Origin: Alcaligenaceae bacterium
GTDB taxonomy: Bacteria; Pseudomonadota; Gammaproteobacteria; Burkholderiales; Burkholderiaceae_B
Assembly: GCA_013416405.1 (NCBI GenBank)
Contig: JACCET010000004.1
Span: forward strand, 296,308-360,307
Reading direction: 5' to 3'
Length of the DNA: 64,000 nucleotides
Shown here piece by piece: positions 55,308 to 63,852 of the stretch. Each line of letters begins with the position of its first letter. The first letter of the stretch is position 1. Under the pieces are notes generated by a model. It had not been told where the DNA came from, did no database searches, and saw only the letters and a program-made list of their open reading frames with translations. The position numbers and the translations under genes are program-made.

Positions 55308-57335
55308 ATGGCCGAAGCAGAAGACGTCATCACCGATGCTGCACGGCATGCCACCATTTACGCCCGCGACCTGTGGGTGCGCCAACGCGGCAAGGCAGAT
55401 ACGCCACGCCCCATAGTTCTGGCCCAGGTGGCTCCGCGCCTTGATCTGCTGATCAATGCTATCTTTGAACAGTCCTACCCCATCCGCGTCGCGCAACCTC
55501 CCGCCATTCCCACGCTCTTGACTCGCCTGTTTCGCCGGCACGACATCACGCCATCAAGCCATGCTTTGCCTGCCACCAACGGCCAGGCCATTTGGTTACC
55601 CAACACGCTGAACAGCACCGAATGGGACCAAGCCCTGGCGCGCTTTCGCACCCTGGCCTTGCTGCAGGCCATGCGCGCCTTGCGCGGCAGCGCAAGCATG
55701 TTGGCCACACTGCATGCAACAGACGATCCACGCACCCACGCCCTTTACCTGCTGCTGGAAGCACAAGCCTGCGATCACGAACTGGTCCGGCGGCTACCCG
55801 GCATGGCTCCTGCTGTTGCGGCGTTGCGCCAGCATGCACTGGACCACCGGCCTTTGTCGGAGCGCATCCCGGCGGCCTGCCGGCCCATAGAGCACCTGGC
55901 ACAGGCCACCCTCGCAGCGGCATTGGATAGTTCGACAGGCCTGCCGGTGTGCGCATCACCCGACGAGTCGCTTGCACAGGCACGCATGCTGTACCGGCAA
56001 ATCGACTGGGGTGACAAAGCCCCGCATGCGCAAGCGTTGTACAAGGATAGCTGGACAGGCGACTTGCTCATGCCCCCCCTGCACGGCCTTGAGCCCATCG
56101 AGGACAGTGCCATGGCCGACCTTGACCGCACTACGCCACGTAGCGCCCGCCTGCCCCGACGCCCGAAAGAGCGCAAGGCCAGCGAAGATGAAGACGACGA
56201 GCAACAAGGCGTATGGATGGTCCAGACGGCCGATCCGCTGGAAAAAGCCGAAGACCCCATGGGCATGCAGCGACCGGCTGATCGCGACCAGGACACCGCG
56301 GCCGAAGAGTATGCGGATGCCTTGTCGGAACTGGCCGAGGCCAGGCTCGTCAGCACACCCACACCTGCCAAGGAAGTCCTGCTGTCCGACGATCCGCCAG
56401 ACAGGCAAGCCACCGCCCGCGCCATCACCGCAACGGTTGCCCAGCGCGTACTGCACTATCCCGAATGGGACTATCGTCAGGGCGGATACCGTCATCCCGG
56501 CGCGGCGGTACATCTGCTGGCGGCCGAGGCGGGCGCTCAAAGCTGGGTGGACAAGACTCTGAATGAGCACCGCAGCATGATTCACACCATACGCCGGCAC
56601 TTCGACGCCCTGCGCCCTGAGCGGCTATGGCTGCACCGCCAGGCCGACGGCGACGAAATAGATCTGGATGCATGGATGGAAGCAGGCGCCGATGCGCGTG
56701 CCGGCTTGCCCGTTGCACAGAATTTATACCGCCAGCAACGCCCGCAAGTACGCAACCTGGCCATCATGCTGCTGGTCGATATCAGTGGATCCACCGATTC
56801 ATGGCTCAGTGGCAGCCGACGCATCATAGACGTGGAGCGCGAAGCATTGCTATTGGTAACCATCGCCCTGGAACAAATGGGCGAGCCCTGTGCCATACAG
56901 GCCTTTTCCGGCGAAGGGCCACAAGGCGTGACCACAAGGCAGATAAAGGATTTCAACGAACCGCATGGCCCCAATATTGCGCTGCGTATTGCCGCACTGG
57001 AACCTCAGCACTACACCCGTAGCGGTGCCGCCTTGCGCCACGCCACCGCTCAGCTTATGAAGCAGTCCGCCCAGCATCGCTTGTTGCTGCTGCTGTCCGA
57101 TGGCAAACCCAATGACCTGGATGAATACGAGGGACGCTATGGCGTGGAAGACACCCGCCGCGCCGTGACCGAGGCACGCATGCAAGGTGTCTTTCCGTTT
57201 TGCCTGACGATAGACAGACAGGCGGCCCGATATCTGCCAGGCATGTTCGGCGCCGGCCAATATGCCTTGCTGCAGGAACCCACCGAGCTGCCTCGGGCGC
57301 TGCTTACCTGGCTGCGTAAGCTGGTTGCACGATGA
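55308..57335 (+). CDS. norD: NorD-type von Willebrand factor A protein
   Basis: A 675-aa cytoplasmic partner of NorQ in NOR maturation. The C-terminal VWA domain (about 470-675) has the MIDAS motif MLLVDISGSTDSW and later LLLLLSDGKPNDLDEYEGRYG. The long N-terminal region (1-290) is helical and ends in an acidic-basic stretch (PRRPKERKASEDEDDEQQ). Last gene of the nor operon; a strong GC hairpin overlaps its stop codon. Confidence 0.94.
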   Translation: MAEAEDVITDAARHATIYARDLWVRQRGKADTPRPIVLAQVAPRLDLLINAIFEQSYPIRVAQPPAIPTLLTRLFRRHDITPSSHALPATNGQAIWLPNTLNSTEWDQALARFRTLALLQAMRALRGSASMLATLHATDDPRTHALYLLLEAQACDHELVRRLPGMAPAVAALRQHALDHRPLSERIPAACRPIEHLAQATLAAALDSSTGLPVCASPDESLAQARMLYRQIDWGDKAPHAQALYKDSWTGDLLMPPLHGLEPIEDSAMADLDRTTPRSARLPRRPKERKASEDEDDEQQGVWMVQTADPLEKAEDPMGMQRPADRDQDTAAEEYADALSELAEARLVSTPTPAKEVLLSDDPPDRQATARAITATVAQRVLHYPEWDYRQGGYRHPGAAVHLLAAEAGAQSWVDKTLNEHRSMIHTIRRHFDALRPERLWLHRQADGDEIDLDAWMEAGADARAGLPVAQNLYRQQRPQVRNLAIMLLVDISGSTDSWLSGSRRIIDVEREALLLVTIALEQMGEPCAIQAFSGEGPQGVTTRQIKDFNEPHGPNIALRIAALEPQHYTRSGAALRHATAQLMKQSAQHRLLLLLSDGKPNDLDEYEGRYGVEDTRRAVTEARMQGVFPFCLTIDRQAARYLPGMFGAGQYALLQEPTELPRALLTWLRKLVAR

Positions 57336-57365
57336 GGCGGCCGGCCATGATCTGGCCGGCCGCCT
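57335..57365. terminator. 12-bp GC hairpin between norD and the entericidin gene
   Basis: AGGCGGCCGGCC (57335-57346), loop ATGATCT, GGCCGGCCGCCT (57354-57365), beginning at the last base of the norD stop. It separates two convergent genes and could serve both, although no long T run follows on either strand. Confidence 0.6.
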
Positions 57366-57389
57366 AAAGTCAGTTGCAAGTCCTGACTG

Positions 57390-57521
57390 TTATTGGGTTT
57401 TTTCCTGAATTTTTTCGCCACCGCGCTCAATGTCTTCACCGGCGCCGTGAAACGTGTTGGTGCAACCGCCCGCAAACGCAGCAATCGCAAGCAGAAGTGG
57501 CATCCAGATACGCATTTTCAT
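57390..57521 (-). CDS. ecnB: entericidin A/B-family lipoprotein
   Basis: A 43-aa bacteriolytic-lipoprotein homologue found by reading the minus strand. ATG at 57521 with GGGAG 7 nt upstream. N-terminal signal KMRIWMPLLLAIAAFAGGC with the lipobox cysteine at residue 20 (FAGGC), then CTNTFHGAGEDIERGGEKIQ, the hallmark of entericidins, ending KTQ. Expected to be lipidated and exported. In enteric bacteria entericidins are linked to stationary phase and envelope stress; no antidote partner gene is visible beside it. The symbol is by family only. Confidence 0.88.
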   Translation of the reverse strand: MKMRIWMPLLLAIAAFAGGCTNTFHGAGEDIERGGEKIQEKTQ

Positions 57522-57631
57522 ATGTTTTCTCCCAAAGTGTGTCTAAGCACGTATGGACATTTCAAAGTAAATGAAATGCTTGAAAACATATCAGCAAGCA
57601 GCGTGCCTGCGCGGCGCCTTGCCTGAGCCGT

Positions 57632-58918
57632 TTACTTGCCCAACATGGTTTGGGGCAGCCACAGCGCCAGACCGGGCACGAACAGCACCAATATCAACAC
57701 CGCCACCATCAGCGCCACATAAGGCAGCGCGCCTCGTATTATGGGCCCCAGCGTCGTATTGGTAATGGCCTTGATCGTGAAAAGATTCATGCCCACCGGC
57801 GGCGTGATAAGCGCAACTTCAAGGTTGATGACCAGCAGCACGCCATACCAGATGGGGTCTATGCCCAGCTGTATCATGGCCGGAAGTATGACCGGCATCG
57901 TCACCAGAATAATGGCGATGGATTCCAGGAACATACCCAGCACGAGAATCAGCAGCATCATGATCGCAATAAAGCCCATGGCACCAACATCCATGGCGAT
58001 CAAGGACTCCACGATTTGCTGAGGCACCCGCATCTTGGTCAACACATGGCTGAATACCGTGGCCCCCGCAAGGATCATGAACAGCATCGCCGACAAACGG
58101 CAGGCATCTTGCGCCGAAGCCCATAGGTCGCGCCAACCTATGCTGCGGTAGATCACGACGGTTACAAACAAGGCCAGCCAGACACCAGCGGCAGCCGCTT
58201 CGGTTGCGGTAAACACCCCCAGATACATGCCACCAAGCACAAAGATGGGCAGCGCGATGGACCAGATGGCCTTGCGCAAGGCCTGAAGCATCTCGGCCCC
58301 CGTGGCTCGCGGATCGCGCTGTATGTGCGTCTGAGCCCGGGAGCACCTGAATACCGCCCAACCCATGAATACCAGGGCCATGATCATACCGGGCACAATA
58401 CCGGCGATGAACAGTCCGCCGATGGATGTATCGGTTGTAATGCCGTACAGAATCATGGGGCCCGACGGCGGAATCAATATGCCCAGCGTGCCCCCGGCCG
58501 CCACCACACCATACGCAAGCCTGGGCTCGTAGCCGTAGCGCAGCATTTGAGGAATGGCAACCGCGCCTATGGTCAGCGCCGTAGCCACGCTGGAGCCGGA
58601 AATTGCCGCAAATACGGTGCAGGCCAATATGGTGGCAACCGCCAGGCCACCGGGCAAATGGCGCGTAAAGGTATACGCCGCGTCGTACAAATCATCAACG
58701 ACTTTGCCCCGGATCATGATATGCGCCATCAGGGCGAACAGCGGAATGGCCACCAGCAGGTAATGATTCAGTTCACCGAAGATAATGCTGACGATGGACC
58801 CGAAATTCCCTTGCACCAATAAAAGCAAGCCACCGCCGAACAGCGTCAGCCCGGCAAAAATAGGTATGCCGGTAAAGAGCAGGATCAACAACACGATCAG
58901 AATGGGAATGATGGTCAC
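57632..58918 (-). CDS. dctM: TRAP transporter large permease (DctM), second system
   Basis: A 428-aa, about 12-helix permease. Family segments: FAAISGSSVATALTIGAVAIPQMLRYGYEPRLAYGVVAAGGTLGILIPPSGPMILYGITTDTSIGGLFIAGIVPG, and NLEVALITPPVGMNLFTI near the C-terminus. Its start overlaps the dctQ stop by 4 bp. Third component of the second TRAP system, which together with a CoA-transferase and an HMG-CoA-lyase-like enzyme forms one minus-strand unit. Confidence 0.94.
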   Translation of the reverse strand: MTIIPILIVLLILLFTGIPIFAGLTLFGGGLLLLVQGNFGSIVSIIFGELNHYLLVAIPLFALMAHIMIRGKVVDDLYDAAYTFTRHLPGGLAVATILACTVFAAISGSSVATALTIGAVAIPQMLRYGYEPRLAYGVVAAGGTLGILIPPSGPMILYGITTDTSIGGLFIAGIVPGMIMALVFMGWAVFRCSRAQTHIQRDPRATGAEMLQALRKAIWSIALPIFVLGGMYLGVFTATEAAAAGVWLALFVTVVIYRSIGWRDLWASAQDACRLSAMLFMILAGATVFSHVLTKMRVPQQIVESLIAMDVGAMGFIAIMMLLILVLGMFLESIAIILVTMPVILPAMIQLGIDPIWYGVLLVINLEVALITPPVGMNLFTIKAITNTTLGPIIRGALPYVALMVAVLILVLFVPGLALWLPQTMLGK

Positions 58919-59475
58919 AGTGCATCTCCCACGGGCTCGCTGGGCGCCGCCGAACCAGCAAAGGAGCGCCAGATCATTTCCAACGCCACCAGGCCAAGCA
59001 GCACGCCCCCCAAAGGAAGAAACAGCTGCAAGGTCCAGACCGGCAGCTCAAGGTGGCCTTCGGTCAGGGAGCCTATCATGCGCGATAGCGCAACAGCCTT
59101 CCAGCCATTGAAGATCAGCAACGCAGCCACCAACAGCACCGAAACACTGGACCAGACAGCGGCCCACCTGGCAGCCCGGGCCGACAGCATGCCGACCAAC
59201 ACATCAACCCCTATATGGCCGTTCCTGCGCAAGACATCCGGTGCCGCCAGCATGACTATTGCCGTCAATGTGAACGCCACCAGCTCATCTCCACCGATAA
59301 CGGGCGAAGAAAACGCATACCGCAGCAACACCGCACCCCCAATCAGCAGCAAATCAAAGAGGATGAGCGCACTGGCTATGGCCATGCCGACCTTGCATAG
59401 AAGGCCGACAACGGCAGCATAAGCGCGCAGCAGCGAACCGTCGTTGTGCCCGACGGGAGTCTGATCTTGCAGCAT
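58915..59475 (-). CDS. dctQ: TRAP transporter small permease (DctQ), second system
   Basis: A 186-aa four-helix subunit with the family core LRYAFSSPVIGGDELVAFTLTAIVMLAAPDVLRRNGHIGVDVLVG. Lies 14 bp after dctP and overlaps dctM by 4 bp. A polar N-terminal tail of about 20 residues precedes the first helix. Confidence 0.9.
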   Translation of the reverse strand: MLQDQTPVGHNDGSLLRAYAAVVGLLCKVGMAIASALILFDLLLIGGAVLLRYAFSSPVIGGDELVAFTLTAIVMLAAPDVLRRNGHIGVDVLVGMLSARAARWAAVWSSVSVLLVAALLIFNGWKAVALSRMIGSLTEGHLELPVWTLQLFLPLGGVLLGLVALEMIWRSFAGSAAPSEPVGDAL

Positions 59476-59489
59476 AAGTGGCCCCGCGC

Positions 59490-60482
59490 TTACAGCGCCT
59501 TGATCATGTCAATCAGCTTCTGGCCATCGTCTCCGGTCGACTTCAGGAACTCGTCACGCACCGCAGGTTGCATGGCCGCTTCCATGGCCGCAGTTTGTTC
59601 GGGGGTAAGCACGGCTGCCTTCATGCCCGCTTCATTCAACTTCTTGATTTCAGCCGGATCCACACCTTCGTGCGTGATCAGGGAAGACTGTACTGCCTTG
59701 TCGGCCGCGCGAGTAATACCGGCGCGCACGTCTTCAGGCAGGCCATCCCACCATTCCGGATTCACCACCAGATTATCGAACACCACAAAGATGGCCGTGG
59801 CCGCGCCGTAATCCTGCACCTCGTAGAATTTGCGTGAACTGGCCGCCTGCACGCCTGTCAGGGCAGCATCGATCACACGCGTCTGCAAGGCCTGATAGAC
59901 CTCGGAGCCAGGCATGGACACCGGCACGGCACCCATGGCGCTCAAGCCCGCATCAAACAATTTGTTCAAGCCGCGGATCTTCACACCCTTGAACTTCTCG
60001 GGACTATCGAGCAGTTGCGTCGAAGAGGTGAAAACCAGATCATTGGTGTCAACGATCCAGGCGATATTGCGCACGCCCTTATCGAGAAACTTCTGATCAA
60101 GAATCCTGGCGGCTTCCGAACCCAGGAAAGCCTTTTGCTTGGCTGGTGCACTCATCAGGAAAGGAATCTGCGTAACCGCCACTTCAGGCAGGCTGCCGCC
60201 CCACTGTATGGTCAGGATAATGGCCGATTCAAGCTCGCCACCTGCCACCGCGGCATGGTGCTGCTTGGGCTTGAACAGCTGCGCGGCGCCAAACAGCTGG
60301 ACTTCCACCTTGTTATTGGTTTCTTGGGCAACATCTTTAGCGAACTGCTCAAGACGCTTGGAGGTATGGTGCGTAGGCGGGAACTGATGGCTGACGCGCA
60401 TCGTATAGTCGGCCGCCGCCGCAATGCTGGTGGATACTGCAAAGGCCAGGCCTGTCATTATGAGTTTATTGAATAGCTTCAT
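59490..60482 (-). CDS. TRAP transporter substrate-binding protein (DctP-like), second system
   Basis: A 330-aa periplasmic receptor from the ATG at 60482, with a perfect GGAGGAAG ribosome site and a signal peptide MKLFNKLIMTGLAFAVSTSI ending near AAAA. Family features: MRVSHQFPPTHHTSKRLEQFAKDVAQETNNKVEVQLFGAAQLF and FKGVKIRGLNKLFDAGLSAMGAVPVSMPGSEVYQALQTRVIDA. In place of the usual GYWxNGFR segment it has IAWIVDTNDLVFTSS, so the ligand pocket differs from that of the first TRAP receptor. The longer reading to 60767 is out of place. Organises the uptake of the substrate for the adjacent lyase/transferase. Confidence 0.9.
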   Translation of the reverse strand: MKLFNKLIMTGLAFAVSTSIAAAADYTMRVSHQFPPTHHTSKRLEQFAKDVAQETNNKVEVQLFGAAQLFKPKQHHAAVAGGELESAIILTIQWGGSLPEVAVTQIPFLMSAPAKQKAFLGSEAARILDQKFLDKGVRNIAWIVDTNDLVFTSSTQLLDSPEKFKGVKIRGLNKLFDAGLSAMGAVPVSMPGSEVYQALQTRVIDAALTGVQAASSRKFYEVQDYGAATAIFVVFDNLVVNPEWWDGLPEDVRAGITRAADKAVQSSLITHEGVDPAEIKKLNEAGMKAAVLTPEQTAAMEAAMQPAVRDEFLKSTGDDGQKLIDMIKAL

Positions 60483-60507
60483 GTCTTCCTCCGGATGGAA
60501 TTGTTCT

Positions 60508-61443
60508 TTATATGGAAATTCTGGGCAGCCCTGAACGAGCCAGGCCACCGTACAACGCTTCTTCTGGCATGGTGCGAGCCAATATGCTGCGCACATCCAC
60601 CAGTGCCTCGATATCGATCCCCGTAGGGAAACCCATGCTTTCGCATAGAAATACCAAATCTTCAAACACCACATTACCCGTGGCTCCGGGCGCGAAAGGA
60701 CAACCACCCAAACCGCCAAGCGAACCATCAAGCAAGCGCACACCTTCATCCAGCGCCGCAGCGGCATTGGCTATGGCCATACCCCGCGTATCATGCAAAT
60801 GCACACCCAAGGGTAGATTCCCCACCAATTTGGTCGACTCCGCAAACAGCTTGCTGACATCACGCGGACCCGCATACCCAACCGTATCGGCCAAAGCCAC
60901 GACATCCGCCCCCGCTTGCGCGCACGCATCGACCAAGCGCAGCACCTCGTCGGGATCGACCCGACCCTCGATGGAGCAACCAAAAGCCATGGCAATACCG
61001 GCGGTGACCACCGGCCCATTCGGGCCCACGGCATCGCGCATGGCAACAATGCGTTCCAGCATATCGACCGCCTCCTGGCGGCTGCGCCGGGTATTCGCCT
61101 GGCTATGCCCTTCCGTGGCCGAAATCACGAACATAATGTCATCGACATTCGCCTGCAAGGCATCTTCGGCACCACGTTCATTCAGCGCCAGCGCCGTCGC
61201 ATAAGCCCCTTTGCCCTGGACCGCCGCCACAATATCACGCACGTCGGCAAACTGTGGGAAGCGGCTCGCCGGCAAAAAAGAGCCTGCCTCAAAATAACGC
61301 ACACCCGCCGCATACTCGCGTTCCACCCACTCCTGCTTGGCAGCCGTATCGGGAAATTGACGCACCAACTGTAGACCATCGCGCAGACCGACCTCGCGCA
61401 GCGACACTTGGCCTGCAGGAAAAACTTTCGCGGCGCGGCTCAT
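60508..61443 (-). CDS. HMG-CoA lyase-family enzyme
   Basis: A 311-aa TIM-barrel lyase of the DRE-TIM family. Metal and catalytic motifs: REVGLRDGLQ near residue 17, GVHLHDTRGMAIANAAAA (metal His pair), and GGLGGCPFAPGATGNVVFEDLVF with the catalytic Cys. Relative to true HMG-CoA lyase (EVGPRDGLQNE) it has LRDGLQLV, and GSFLPASRFPQFAD replaces the usual SFVSPKWVPQMAD, so the acyl substrate may differ (for example citramalyl-CoA). It overlaps the CaiB gene by 4 bp and precedes dctP by 25 bp. Confidence 0.9.
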   Translation of the reverse strand: MSRAAKVFPAGQVSLREVGLRDGLQLVRQFPDTAAKQEWVEREYAAGVRYFEAGSFLPASRFPQFADVRDIVAAVQGKGAYATALALNERGAEDALQANVDDIMFVISATEGHSQANTRRSRQEAVDMLERIVAMRDAVGPNGPVVTAGIAMAFGCSIEGRVDPDEVLRLVDACAQAGADVVALADTVGYAGPRDVSKLFAESTKLVGNLPLGVHLHDTRGMAIANAAAALDEGVRLLDGSLGGLGGCPFAPGATGNVVFEDLVFLCESMGFPTGIDIEALVDVRSILARTMPEEALYGGLARSGLPRISI

Positions 61444-62624
61444 GCCGACACCTTTTGGCCACCACGCGCCGCCGCAATCGAACCAGCATCCAGCCCGAGT
61501 TCGGTCAACACCGCATCCGTATCCTGACCGACGCCCGGCACATCACCGCCGCCAGTAAGCATTTGGCCATCGACCTCGAAAGGCAGGGAAGGCGCACGGA
61601 AAGTAGAACCATCGGCACAACGCGAAACCGACATCCCACCAGGACGCATCACATGCGGATCGTCATACATATCGGAAGGCTTGGCTATAGGCGAATACGG
61701 AATGCCTTGCGCTTCGAACTTGCGGCCCAGCTCGCGCGCATCCATGCCGGCAATCTTTTCAGCAATCTGCGGCAGCGTCCAGCTGCGTGCATTGATCTGA
61801 TCCATACGCGTAGCCAGTCGCGGATCAGACAGGAAGTCATCCAGACCCAACAGCGTGCAAACAATACTCCACTGCCCCTCGGTTACCGCGCCCACGAACA
61901 TCTGCTCGCCATGAACATCGGTGAAAATATCGTAGATGGGCCAGGAAAAGTCACGCTCGGGCATAGGCGGCGGATTCACGCCCTCAAGCTCGAACTGCAC
62001 CATATGCTGCGCCACCAACAGCAGACAGTTCTCGAACAGACCCACACGCATCTCACGACCCGTGCCGGTTTCCTTACGTTCAATCAGAGCAGCCAACACC
62101 GAAAAGGCCGCAAACAGCCCGCCCATGATGTCATTGGCAGATGACCCCACACGCAAAGGCCGACCGGTCGGGCCCGTCATGTAAGCCAGACCCGTCATCA
62201 TCTGCACGACCTCGTCGAGCGCCGTGCGATTCTGATAAGGACCAGACAAAAAACCCTTGCAGGAAGCAATAATGAGCTTGGGAAACTGACGACGCAGCTC
62301 GGCCGGATCCGCCCCCACCTTGGCCATCGCCGAATCGCGGAAATTTTCAACAAACACATCAGCCGTTTCCAGCAAACGATTCAGCGCCGCCTTACCCTGG
62401 TCTGTTTTCAAATCCAGCTGCACCGACTTCTTGCCGCGATTGAACAAGGGGAACATCGGGCGCCCCATGCCATTCAGGCTACGGGTTTTGTCGCCGCTGG
62501 GCGGCTCCACCTTGATGACCTCTGCACCCAGAAAGCCAAGAAACATACCGCAAGACGGCCCCATAATCATGTGACTCATCTCGACGACCCGCAAGCCTGC
62601 CAGCGGTAAAAACGACTGATCCAT
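61440..62624 (-). CDS. CaiB/BaiF-family CoA-transferase
   Basis: Class III CoA-transferase, 394 aa, that would activate an organic acid with CoA taken from an acyl-CoA such as succinyl-CoA. Family landmarks: LAGLRVVEMSHMIMGPSCGMFLGFLGAEVIKVEPPSGD, FNRGKKSVQLDLKTDQG, VENFRDSAMAKVG, and the catalytic-Asp region TALDEVVQMMTGLAYMTG. It overlaps the lyase by 4 bp. With that lyase it makes a two-step route from a free hydroxy acid to a cleaved acyl-CoA. Divergent from a LysR gene. Confidence 0.9.
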   Translation of the reverse strand: MDQSFLPLAGLRVVEMSHMIMGPSCGMFLGFLGAEVIKVEPPSGDKTRSLNGMGRPMFPLFNRGKKSVQLDLKTDQGKAALNRLLETADVFVENFRDSAMAKVGADPAELRRQFPKLIIASCKGFLSGPYQNRTALDEVVQMMTGLAYMTGPTGRPLRVGSSANDIMGGLFAAFSVLAALIERKETGTGREMRVGLFENCLLLVAQHMVQFELEGVNPPPMPERDFSWPIYDIFTDVHGEQMFVGAVTEGQWSIVCTLLGLDDFLSDPRLATRMDQINARSWTLPQIAEKIAGMDARELGRKFEAQGIPYSPIAKPSDMYDDPHVMRPGGMSVSRCADGSTFRAPSLPFEVDGQMLTGGGDVPGVGQDTDAVLTELGLDAGSIAAARGGQKVSA

Positions 62625-62657
62625 GCCAAAACTCCTATGTCTCGCGAGCAGACTAGC

Positions 62658-62695
62658 ATTGTTTTTTCAATCAGAAAATTATATTGTTTCAACAA
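62658..62695. promoter_or_regulatory. two short palindromes in the divergent CaiB/LysR region (candidate LysR sites)
   Basis: ATTGTTTTTTCAAT (62658-62671) and TTGTTTCAACAA (62684-62695) are short inverted repeats of T-N-A type lying between the divergent genes, 26 bp apart start to start. LysR-type regulators usually bind such paired sites upstream of the divergent operon. Confidence 0.5.
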
Positions 62696-62718
62696 CTGCA
62701 TTCTAAAAAGTTGAGATC

Positions 62719-63669
62719 ATGGACTTAAGACAGCTGCAAACCTTTGTCGCCATCTACGAATCGGGCGGCATTTCACGTGCCGCCGAACGCGAACGAACCG
62801 CGCCGTCCGTACTCAGCCACCACCTGGCCAACCTTGAAAACCAGTTCCCCAAACCGCTATTCGTGCGCAACCCGCGCGGCCTGCTGCCCACCGAGTTCGG
62901 CGAACGCCTGCACGCCCATGCCGTGCAAATATTGCGCGCAGTCCAGCTAGCCCAGGAAGACATACACAATATGTCAGGCGAAATCCACGGCCAGGTCGCC
63001 ATAGGCATGGCCTACACCGCCTTGCACGGCATAGGCAAGCAACTGATGCGCACCGTGATCGACGACTACCCGGGCCTGTCCCTGATGTTGTCCGAAACAC
63101 TGTCGGGCAGCACCATTACCCAGATGATGGAAGCGCATATAGACCTGGCGCTGGCCTACAACCCGACACAGGACACCCGCATCAAGGCCACCGCCCTGCT
63201 TGAAGAGCGCATGATATGCATAGGCAAGAAAGAAATCATAGGCGATACGGCGGCCCCCATCACCGTCAAGGCACTGCTGGATCTGCCCTTCGTGCTGCCA
63301 CGGCGTGGCACCATGGGCCGATCCATCATGGATGATCCCAGACTACAGAAACAGTTCGAACAGCGCGCCAAGATGCAGACAGACAACGTCAATGCCGTCA
63401 ACCTGTTCGTGGAAGAAGGCCTGGGCTGCGTCATAGGCAGCAAATCGTATTTGCGTGAACAGCTTAAAGCCGGCGAGGTGGTCTACCGCGACATCGTCAA
63501 ACCCGAAATGCTGCGCACCCTTTTCCTGTGCGAACATAGCGACAAACCCCCATCGCGCGCCGTTGAGTTGATAAGGGAAATCGTCCTGCGCCTGATAGCG
63601 ACCGAAGTGAAAGCCGGCAACTGGGCGTGCGAGCGCGTGCTGCTGGAGCCGGCTGGCTGGCCGGACTAG
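62719..63669 (+). CDS. LysR-family transcriptional regulator
   Basis: A 316-aa LTTR with an N-terminal winged helix (MDLRQLQTFVAIYESGGISRAAERERTAPSVLSHHLANLENQFPKPLFVRNPRGLLPTEFG) and a C-terminal co-inducer domain (about 90-300). The cluster resembles NAC/Cbl-type LTTRs in the AIGMAYTALHGIGKQLM start of the effector domain. Divergent from the CaiB-lyase-TRAP unit, so its likely regulator; the acid substrate or its CoA ester is the expected effector. Confidence 0.93.
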   Translation: MDLRQLQTFVAIYESGGISRAAERERTAPSVLSHHLANLENQFPKPLFVRNPRGLLPTEFGERLHAHAVQILRAVQLAQEDIHNMSGEIHGQVAIGMAYTALHGIGKQLMRTVIDDYPGLSLMLSETLSGSTITQMMEAHIDLALAYNPTQDTRIKATALLEERMICIGKKEIIGDTAAPITVKALLDLPFVLPRRGTMGRSIMDDPRLQKQFEQRAKMQTDNVNAVNLFVEEGLGCVIGSKSYLREQLKAGEVVYRDIVKPEMLRTLFLCEHSDKPPSRAVELIREIVLRLIATEVKAGNWACERVLLEPAGWPD

Positions 63670-63767
63670 CTGCCCAATGTGACAGCCACGCTGCGAAAAT
63701 TTAAATCTGTGCGTATAATTACGCCTTTCTGCCACGCCCTGTATTCTTCAGGGCGAACTGCTTGAAT

Positions 63768-63852
63768 GCCCGGGTGGTGAAATTGGTAGACGCAGGGGAC
63801 TCAAAATCCCCCGCCGCAAGGCGTGCCGGTTCGATTCCGGCCCCGGGCACCA
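63768..63852 (+). tRNA. tRNA-Leu(CAA)
   Basis: 85 nt with acceptor GCCCGGG/CCCGGGC, a type II long variable arm (CGCCGCAAGGCG), anticodon arm GGGGA-CTCAAAA-TCCCC with anticodon CAA (63802-63804), T loop TTCGATT and encoded CCA. A TATAAT -10 lies at 63714-63719, and a CGCCCTG/CAGGGCG hairpin (63735-63755) precedes the mature 5' end. Confidence 0.97.
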
